Below, in pieces: positions 56,001-64,000 of a stretch of DNA of 64,000 nucleotides. The DNA is from Volvox africanus (lineage: Eukaryota; Chlorophyta; Chlorophyceae; Chlamydomonadales; Volvocaceae), in assembly GCA_030268105.1 (NCBI GenBank), contig BSDZ01000020.1, forward strand, positions 1 through 64,000, read 5' to 3'. A program made the position numbers and the translations under genes. The first letter of the stretch is position 1; the number at the start of each line of letters is the position of its first letter. The notes beneath the pieces are model-generated. The model was not told the DNA's origin, searched no databases, and saw only the letters and a list, made by a program, of their open reading frames with translations.

Positions 56001-58706
56001 CGAAAAGGCCAGGAGGAAATGGCGGGAGGTCACTACACATAAGGGTTTCGGGGTCAGACGCAAACCATTTTCAGCTAATATGTTGTTTTCTCACTGCAAT
56101 GCTCGCTTCGTCGGGGTGGACCCGCAGTCGCGGCCTCGCCTTAGCGTCCCTGGCGGCGCCGCCACCACCGGCCCTTGCGGCCGCCTCCGCCTCCGCCGCC
56201 CGGCTAGCCTCCGCCGCCGCCCGTTCCCGATCCAATCGTGCCTGGTCCAGCGCCAGGAAGTCCGCCAGCCCCGCCGCCGCCAACTCCACCACCAATCCGC
56301 TGTCATTGGACAGCAGCGACAACAGACACGGAACCTGCGGTTGTACGAGCATGCGTACGACGGAGGTTAACTTCGGATTCTCGGGTACTCGGTAATGAGC
56401 AGCTACGTACGGTAGAAATATGTAAACGGTCAATAAGCACCGTCATCAGTACTGCGCTGTGGCACAACCGACTTAACCACCATGATGACGGAATGCGAAC
56501 TGGCTATTGTCCGCTGTTCCGTTGGCCCTCTTCTAAACCCCAGGGGTTTACTGCTGGGAATAAACGTGGGTTTTGCCGTACCATATCCGGCGCAGCCAAC
56601 AGCAGCTCCGCCGCTAACGCCTCCGTCACCCGCGGCTGTGGATCCAATCGCTGATGACTTCGCACTGCCTCCGCCGCCAGCCTGCGCCCGGTGGCCTCCG
56701 CCGCCTCCGCCGTCGGCACGGCGCCGTCGCCTCCGCCGCCATTTCCCTCATTGCTGCCGATATTGATGTGAAGGTACCTCAGCGCCAGGAGCAGCTGTTG
56801 GCGGTGCAGGGATCCCGAGACGGCTTCCGGACAACCGTGCAGTTGCAACCAACGAAAAACCGCCAACACTCCGCGCCAACCAACTAGGCGATCCCGGTAG
56901 ACAAGCTGCCACAAGTTGGGCCCTATGGTGTCGGCCTCCTGTCCTGGTGCCGATGTCGCCACGAAGGAAGGGGTCACCGCCGCCGCCGCAGCCGTCCTTG
57001 CTTTATCCCCTCCGCCCCCTCCGCCCCCCCCGCCCGCGGTCGTTCCTGTGCCCCCCTGCAGCTGCAACACGCACCCCAGCGATACCGGCTCCAGCGAGTC
57101 CCCACCCGGCAGCAGCGGCGGCGGCGACGCCACGGACGACGCCACGTACTCCTTGTGGCCAAATCCAGTTCCAGGTACGGCACCTCGGACTCTGTGAGCC
57201 GCACGCGCCGCAGCCGTCACGGAGCTCCGACTCCGCGCAGCCGTCGTCGCGGCGAGGGGGGCAGGGAGCGAACCATCGGACGCTCCAGGAGGGCTGCGCG
57301 GTACGGGTGGGTTCGGCAACTGTGAGGCGGCCCCCAGGGGGCTGTCCTGAGGGCCTGCGGAGCTCGCTGCAACTGAGGTGGCGTCGTCGTCAGGGCCTCG
57401 CCCTGACCCGGGGGTCTCTTGAATCAATGTGCGTTTGCCAAACTGCTCGAAGGCCCTGAAGCCGGGGCTGGTTTCGGGGCTGGTTTCGGAGCTCGGAATA
57501 GACAGTGGTGCGAGTAGCATTGACGGCCCGGCAGCGGTGGGGGCGGCTCCCGGCCTCTGCGAGGGGGAACTGCGGCCCGCGGGCGTCGGTCCGATGGCGC
57601 GGGGCAGCCGCGAGGGTGACGGCGGCGGAGGTGACTTCACGGGCGGCTGCAGCGGCCGTCCCGGTGAACCTGACGGCGCCAGTGCCGGTAACAATTGCCG
57701 CCTTAAGCCATCACCTCCGCCGCCGTCGCCGCCACTGCCGCTGCTGCTCAAACCGGTCTCTGTGGCTGACACGTTCTGTCCGCGGGCTCGTGGTCGGGGA
57801 GGGGATGATGGGATGGGCGGGATGCGGGACCTACAGGCGGCGCCGCCACTGCCGGGCGCAGCAGCAGCAGTCCCGAGCGCGCGCCGTGCGGGGAGCGCAG
57901 CCTCAATGCGGCCGTTGCGACCGGCGGCGGCGGCGGCGGCGGCTCCAGCAGCTCCTCGTACACTGGCTAGGATGGTGCGTGCGGCTGCGGCAGCCCCGCC
58001 AGTGCCGCCCACCGCTGAGCCGAGGGCCGCTTTCGGCCACCCCGCCGCCAGGTGCAGTTGCCGCGGGTCCAGCACCAGGACCTCGGCAGCGTCGCACTCC
58101 GTGATACCCCACCTCCTCCTGGGGAGTTGATGACGGACTGACACGCGGTCAATGTTCCAACATACGGCATACGTACCACATTTATCACACACATACTGAA
58201 GCGCACTCCCTTTCCCGCAACCTCTCCAAACACACACACGTGCACCGCACGGGCTTTAATAACGACCCTAATGAGATGACCCCTAGGTGGTTGGGCTCTT
58301 TCAGTCGTCTGACGCCGTAAATGTACGAACCTCTCCAGTACATGGATTCTATCACGGTCGGTCCTTAATGCACACATGCACACAAACACACACATGTAAT
58401 ATACCATACAGAAAGGCCCGTATCTGCGCCTGTACCTGCACCTGGATCTGGATCTGGGCACACTGACTCGGTCGCTCGATCACGCACTCACCGGCACATT
58501 GACTTCCACAGCTCGGGCTCTCCGGCGGCGAGGCGGCGCCAGCGGCGGCATGTGATGGCCAGTGCTGCCAGGGAGGAGGCCCCGGATCCGGGGGTGTCGG
58601 GGCCAGGGCCGGTGCTGGTGCCGCTGCCGAGATACGACCTCCCCCCCTTCCCTCCGCCAACCCCGGCCCACGCAGCAATTAACCTCAGTAGGTCATCAGG
58701 GAGATC
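53065..58706 (-). CDS. F-box protein with ARM-like helices and a C-terminal beta-rich domain
   Basis: The F-box is in exon 58706-58492: DLPDDLLRLIAAWAG, a Gly/Ser-rich insert, then SLAALAITCRRWRRLAAGEP and ELWKSMC. It joins in phase to RRRWGITECDAAEVL in the next exon (about 58112 to 56586). That exon is a 500-residue low-complexity Ala/Gly/Pro/Ser region ending with helical LVYRDRLVGWRGVLAVFRWL. Exon 56336 to about 56100 (VPCLLSLLSNDSGLVVELAA, GLADFLALDQARLDRERAAA) and exon about 55600-55408 (RSIVAQLRDGVRSPGIIKQV, SRCLVNLW) look like ARM/HEAT helices. Then come GVWQLQEYSARGD, EEFRLSGWVDPASGEW and FQGYSDAYGCWGTYTV, resembling the beta-barrel-like C-termini of plant and FBXO31-type F-box proteins. 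The last exon starts DDEANSRR, has a polyQ tract and stops at 53065. Predicted role: substrate receptor of an SCF ubiquitin ligase. A 5' exon near 58,950-58,860 (ALIEEEHKARGAREAAEAAK) may belong to it. Confidence 0.7.
53168..53235. repeat. CTG/CAG repeat encoding polyglutamine
   Basis: About twenty CTG triplets on the plus strand, with a CTC interruption, read as a Gln tract broken by one Glu in the last exon of the F-box gene. Confidence 0.95.
55867..55886. repeat. Short interstitial telomere repeat
   Basis: Two and a half CCCTAAAA units in an F-box gene intron, in the same orientation as the terminal array. Confidence 0.85.
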
Positions 58707-58959
58707 CTGAAGGGCCCAATGTACGGCGCACAGGGATCATAAACCAAATGAGGCGCTGCATTTACCTCAGCATTTTTAATTGTTCAGGGTCTTAGGCATA
58801 AGCTGAAGTTTACAAGCAGGTGAGGAGGGCCGTACGGCAAGTACCGTACGTACCATTAGCCGAAGTGGTGGCTTGGCTGCTTCCGCCGCCTCACGCGCAC
58901 CTCGGGCCTTATGCTCCTCCTCGATGAGCGCCATGTTGGCCATGCTGCGGTTCACCTGC

Positions 58960-60080
58960 AGGTGTATATGCACACGTATGTGTATGTGTATGTGTGAAGG
59001 GGGGTACACGGGGGGCCCCTGGAGTGTTGGGACGTTCGAGTGTACATGGCAGGTTAACACCGGGGAGGGGGGAGTGAAAGGGAAAGAGACGGGGAAGCAG
59101 CGCACGGGAAAGTGAAGATGGATATGAGTAACCTGTCTTGGCACATATTCATGGGTGAGAGACGCGGCGAGGAGCGGCTGTGCACCACCACAAGCCCCTA
59201 CCCAGCCCCTACCCAGCTCTTGCCCTTGCTAGCTAGCATAGCATAGAGATGGCCACCAAGCTGTGCTACAACAGACCAAATATAGGGAGGCGTTATGAAA
59301 GCGGTGAAAAACGTCTGATATTTGAAAGGGCGTCTTTGACGGATGCAGCCGCTGGGGTTTCCTCTGGAGGCTGCTGTGCGTGGTGTTGCAGCGGGTGCCG
59401 GGTTGGGTCGAAAAAGCGCTTCCGACAGGAGGTATTTCCTGATATAGGTTACAAACAGGAATCTCACTGCGGAGGTGTGCGCAACCTTCTACTAGCAATT
59501 TGAACGGCCTTCAAATGTCGTGGGCATATTTGGAAAGCTCCCCACGCAGAAAGATCTACGGAATTTCGGTCTCAAGCCTGACCTGTGCCATGTGTGTCTG
59601 TATGCTAGCGGCCCGCGCCAAAATTTCCTCCGTCAACTTCTTGGCGCGGAGAATTTCGTCCATGGCAACGACGCAACACACGTAGGAGACGGGCCTTCTT
59701 ACAATTCCGGTAACATTGGAAGCTTCAAGCCTTTCGCTTCTATCTTGACCATGCTTAGAATACTATAAACCCAAGAAAATGGTATGTGCGTGTGGTCATG
59801 ATAATGTTAATGTGCCTTCCTGCGACATCCTGCTAATATTACAGCCATTTAATACGTAAGAGCGCGAGTAATGAAGGATGAGTATAAAAGACCTTATACT
59901 GAGAACTTTGGCGCTGTTCCCGTAGACAAAAGTGACAAACCGTGACGTTGGACTTCGGGAATAGGCAAATGCGCTCTACGGGCTTGCACTGGGTAAGGAC
60001 TGTACAGTGCAAACAAATTCTTGTTTTGATTCCTGATGATGATGCTAATTTTGTGGTAGCAATAGGTAACAACATAACGC
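58960..60080. other. Intergenic region between divergent F-box and lipase genes
   Basis: The two neighbouring genes point away from this stretch, so promoters of both are expected. Short frames near 59200-59770 show no domain. An imperfect TATGTGTATG repeat is near 58976-58997. Confidence 0.5.
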
Positions 60081-60083
60081 CCG

Positions 60084-63000
60084 ATGTGGATCTGGCTTCT
60101 ATCGCTGATCAGCTGGGGGCACTTGCAGCTCGTCGAGCCTGTTGTGAGATGGTGGGAAGAAGTGGTTCTCGGAAGCTGGGAAGAGTGGCTCCTGGCTCTT
60201 GTTCGTCAGGGCTTTGAGGAGGCGACGAGGTTTCTGAACGCACTCGGAGCCTGGTTCCTTTCAATATTCAGTCAGCGCAGTTACCGTGAACAGCTAAGGA
60301 AAACTTGGCAGGAGAATTCCTGGCAGCAATGGTGGGGCGAGGTAGCAACCCGTCCATCAACTTTGAATGCTCTGGTGGCTAGCTTAATTGCGCAGCAGCA
60401 ACAGCAGACACAAGAGCAACAACGGAACGATACTGGTGAGTATTATTTGTCCGATAGGTCGCGTACGTGGGACGTTGAGTAGCTAGGCTTTCCGTAATGC
60501 TTATCTGTTCCGCAAACTTTCTCGCGATTGTGGTGCTTACCGCAAATCTTGATCGATCTTGATCAATGTCATGCCATGCATGATACCTTGTCATGCCTGG
60601 CAGGCTTCGTGTCGGCGGATGGCCCAGCTGTTATCAGCACGAGCGGTGCTACGCAGCCGGAAGTTTCGGGTTGTCGGGACAGGGCCCCGCCTCCGTCGAA
60701 TTCCGGCGGAGCAGCATGGTGGCCTCGCCCTATCCGGCAGGGGATCGATCGTATAGGCCAGCTTAGGCAACGAGGGGCTTCGCTCTCCGCGCGGTTGGAG
60801 AGGCCGGTGGTTTTCGTTCAGCAAAGCGGTAAGGGTTATGTTCGGCGTCTTGATGAAGGACAGAATCTTGAACGGACAACTTAAGAAGTCGAATCCAAGA
60901 GGGGGGCGTATGGGTGTTTGCATTGAGTCCGTACAACCATGGGCGTGGGCGGGTTTAGGTGTGTGTTTTGAAGGATTGATTTCACGGCTGGGACGTTCCT
61001 GGATTAGTCTCTTGCTTTCCTTTTGTCTGTCTGATGTTTCCGTACAGGAATGGGGATTCTCGATGAGCTGGCAAAGCGGCGACACGGGCTGCTCGAGGAG
61101 GCCAAGATGGCAGCCCAGCTCGCAGTCAGCAGGTACAGGTGGAGCGGGTCACACCGGATCTGGTCAGGCCTATGTATAGATATTGAATAGAAAATCCGTA
61201 CGGCGGCATCCACGTGTTGTTGATTAGGCCTTATGTTGCATTCCCCGCAGGTGCTTCGATCTCGCTCGGTTGTCCCTTCGGTCCGCGCTCTTCCTGCCCT
61301 CCCGGGACCTGCTGGCGGGGGGGATGCAGGGCGGCGCAGGTGCTCCCGACGACCGCAATCCGGTATGCGGAACTGCCAGCAAGCAGCCTGGGGCGCTGGC
61401 GGGTAGTGGGGCCGCTCACATTCGCGCGGCCAACAGGACCCACTTGATGAGGAGCAAGAGCGCACACGCCAGCATTGTAAGTCTCGAACCTTCACAACCG
61501 ATTTCTGGCCTTCGTCTTCTTCATCTACTACTTCCTCTGGTAGGCTTTCCCCCGGTGAGGTGACATCCACTTATGTGGATCGCATCCCTAATCATCCGCA
61601 AACAGGCTGATATGTCGTACAAGCCGGGAGCGGGCGCCGGCTCCGCCTCCTCCCCCACTTCCTGGCGAGGGCTGCAGCGCTCGCGCAGCTCCGAGCGGCT
61701 GCGCACAGCTAAAAGCACATTCGGCCATTACGCCACCGGTGGGTACGATACTGGAAATTACATCATGCATGGGGCTAGGGGCCGGGGTGGGCGATTGGGC
61801 GTTCATATGGACGGAGTCGAGTTAGTCCATTCTGGACATGCAAACCCCACGCATGCTGTTAGTTACCCTTCTCGAGCATGGCAGTCCCAGGGCCAGCTGT
61901 ACATGTGTGCATCTATGCAGCCCGTGCCCGTGTCCTGTACGGCAGCGGAGTTCGGTTGAGCCATCCGCGCAAGCAGGTGGCTGGTGGCTGGGTCTGGTTC
62001 TGACACTGAGTTTCCCCTGCCGCTGCTGCCGGTGGTGTTCCCGATGGTGCTTCCGCACGTGACACACACAGAGGCACCCAGCGATGCGTTGTCGGTGATC
62101 CAGGACGCGGGCTACCCGCACGAGCTGCACACCGTCACAACGGAGGACGGGTACGTAATCCGCATGGAGCGCATCCCGCGGCCCGGGGCTCGCGACGTGG
62201 TGTTCTTCATGCACGGCGTGCTGGACACCTCCATGGGCTGGGTCAGCGGCGGGGTCACCGGCAGCCAGGCGTTCGCCGCCTGGGAGGCGGGCATGGACGT
62301 GTGGCTGGGGAACAGCCGCGGGAATGCGCCGCGTCAGCACCAAGGTGGGTTCCGCCGGGGAGCTGGCACCGGGGGAGTATCCGGGGGTGTATCCGGGGGT
62401 GGGGAGTCTCTCGTGCCTTCTGGAGATTACACGGGAGGCTTTGTCGGTGTATCCCGGGATGAGGTGTAGCGCCCTGCTGATGGCTCGGCGGGCCGTTTCC
62501 TGTGAGCTGCGGAGGTACGGACGCGGCGGACGAAGGACAAAGGACTAAGAAGGGCATGGAGGTTCCCGAACCGCATGACAGCGCCCGGCATTAGCCCTTG
62601 CAGAGCTGCTCTCGGGCTGGGTCCATTGCTCGGTTACGACCAGGCGCACCACGCACTAGGTCTCAGTAGGTCCCTGGTCACCGTTCAGCTGCAGGAAGGG
62701 CGGCACTCATAGATGATGTGGACTAAACCCTAACAGTTCAAAATAGCAACAAACCGGTGTATACCTTTCTCTGGTCTACACGCTTATCCTAGTCGTCATG
62801 GTGCAATTGCAATCTTGTCGCCAATAGTGTTATCGCCCGATTGGCGTTTCTCTCTGTGCGCGTATGACGGCCGCTGAACCCCTCGCCACCCCCCCACCCC
62901 ACCCCACCCGCGCCCGACCTTCACGGTTAGTCTTTGCTCCCCCAGTAACAGCTCCATGATTCATTTCGTTCGCCCTCCCCGCCTCCAACCTCCAATGCCG

Positions 63001-64000
63001 CAGATCCCTCGCGGCGGGGATGGCGATACTGGCGGTACAACACTAACCACATGGGCATGTACGACATCGCGGCGCAGCTCGATCACATTCACACCATCAA
63101 GTGCGCGGAGCTGTGCGCCGGTGCGGCCGTGCTCTGTAGCGCTGCTGTGGACTCCGTACCCGTGTCATGTCATGTCATGCCGTCTGAGTCTCTCCAGCGC
63201 CCCGGACGTGATGTGGTCCGCTTGTCATGTCAATGCGCGGGCCATTGTCCGCTGACCGTTGTCCGCTGACCGTTGTTCACTGACCGTTGTCCGCTTCCTC
63301 CGCCAGGTACCGTTAGTCTGGATGTGGACCACCTGGGACCGCTGGCCGGGAGCTCGAGAGGTGGCGCTCCAGGGAGCCGCACGTCCGCCCACTGCAATCA
63401 GGGCCTGGGGTCGAAGCTGCTTGCCGGGCGCATCGGGAGCCTGGCCGGCTGGGGCAGCTCCCCGGGGGTCCCTGACCGCCTGCCTCTGCAGTCGGCTGCA
63501 GGCGATGGCGGCAGGGGATGCAACACGTAAGCGCCGGGAGGAGGGTTTGGGAGGGAGGTCATTCAGAAAGAGTCGCCGAGCTAGTTGTTATTGCCGTAAT
63601 AATTGCAGTACTAACCGACTGCGAGCCTAAAACTGTTTTGGCGTACGCGAGCTGGCTGCGGTAGGTGACGGGGCGTGGAGGCTCGTTGAAGTGATGTTGC
63701 CCGAGATGGCGCCCGAATGAATGGCAGATACAACGCGGTGTAGGTATATGCCGCAGCTGCTGACGAATCCGTGTGGGCGGATCAGTGCATGTATGTGGAT
63801 ATCTACGAGGTCGGGGTTCAGGATTTAGCTGCAGCTTAGGGGTTATTGGCGCTGCCAGTCTTCGCCGACACAGCAGCCCTCTTGAAGACACACCGCTCAC
63901 GTCGCTCTGAGCCGCAGGATGCGGTATTCCAACAGCGACAGCAATCTCTACTGGAGGGGCAGCTCCGCCAGCGCTGCGAGCGCCGCCCGCGCAGCTGGCT
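60084..64000 (+). CDS. Gastric-type (AB-hydrolase-associated) lipase, 5' part; gene continues past the right edge
   Basis: Phase-consistent plus-strand exons: 60084-60435, 60604-60828, 61048-61132, 61251-61476, 61606-61738, about 61980-62344, 63004-63120, 63307-63526 and 63918 onward. The first begins MWIWLLSLISWGHLQL, a possible membrane anchor, and ends in a Gln-rich run. About 270 residues of unfamiliar N-terminal sequence follow. The lipase domain starts with SDALSVIQDAGYPHELHTVT and TEDGYVIRMERIPRP, then VVFFMHGVLDTSMGWV and AGMDVWLGNSRGNAPRQHQ. It joins in phase to WRYWRYNTNHMGMYDIAAQL and DHIHTIKCAEL. This matches acid/gastric lipases and plant triacylglycerol lipase-like proteins. The GHSxG serine should come next but is delayed by a low-complexity insert (63307-63526 and later) and lies outside the window. 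Predicted neutral-lipid or membrane-lipid hydrolysis. The start codon and the left border of the sixth exon are tentative. Confidence 0.8.
63240..63297. repeat. Tandem 14-bp minisatellite in a lipase intron
   Basis: The unit TTGTCCGCTGACCG recurs about four times with one TTGTTCACTGACCG variant. A short TCATG run (CATGTCATGTCATG) precedes it at about 63165-63180. Confidence 0.9.

Noticed and set aside
57429..58130. Long plus-strand open frames (over 190 codons) at 57429-58130 and 57505-58104
   Set aside because: They are the antisense of the GC-rich low-complexity exon of the F-box gene, with composition-driven Ala/Pro/Arg content and no domain.

Overview
This is the left end of a linear nuclear chromosome, most likely from a chlorophyte green alga of the Chlamydomonadales. 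Positions 1-882 are an almost unbroken array of CCCTAAAA, the C-rich strand of the Chlamydomonas-type TTTTAGGG telomere. Genes beyond it are rich in short spliceosomal introns (mostly GTGAGT/GTGCGT donors). They encode algal or plant proteins such as a starch synthase III-type protein, and they carry Ala/Gly/Pro- and Gln-rich linkers. I see no rRNA, tRNA or CRISPR. Exon borders below come from reading splice sites by eye, helped by codon phase across each intron.

Region 1 (1-9 kb) is a subtelomeric patchwork of gene fragments. A CDCA7-type zf-4CXXC_R1 gene (minus) is cut by the telomere in the middle of its zinc finger. A starch synthase III-type gene (minus) stops after the first piece of its catalytic domain. 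A WD40 gene fragment (plus) follows, with interstitial telomere repeats inside it. Region 2 (9-17.9 kb) is gene-poor: a SERAC1-like alpha/beta-hydrolase gene (minus), a solo LTR with a perfect 5-bp target duplication, a perfect copy of one exon of a gene located 29 kb away, and a Copia RNase H remnant.

Region 3 (17,992-30,306) is a 12.3-kb terminal-inverted-repeat transposon of CACTA type with dense subterminal TAACGC motifs and a spliced internal gene. A complete Ty3/gypsy chromovirus (19,793-27,266) is nested inside an intron of that gene.

Region 4 (33.4-64 kb) is the gene-dense interior. In order it holds an FGGY carbohydrate kinase fused to ribulose-phosphate 3-epimerase (minus), a RING-finger protein (plus), a class II adenosylcobalamin-dependent ribonucleotide reductase (minus), an F-box/ARM-like protein with a C-terminal beta-rich domain (minus), and the 5' part of a gastric-type lipase gene (plus) that runs off the right edge.

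The strongest biological leads are the kinase-epimerase fusion, which would take a free ketopentose such as D-ribulose to xylulose 5-phosphate in one polypeptide, and the B12-dependent ribonucleotide reductase in an intron-containing nuclear gene. The most striking structural observation is the gene broken by telomere addition.
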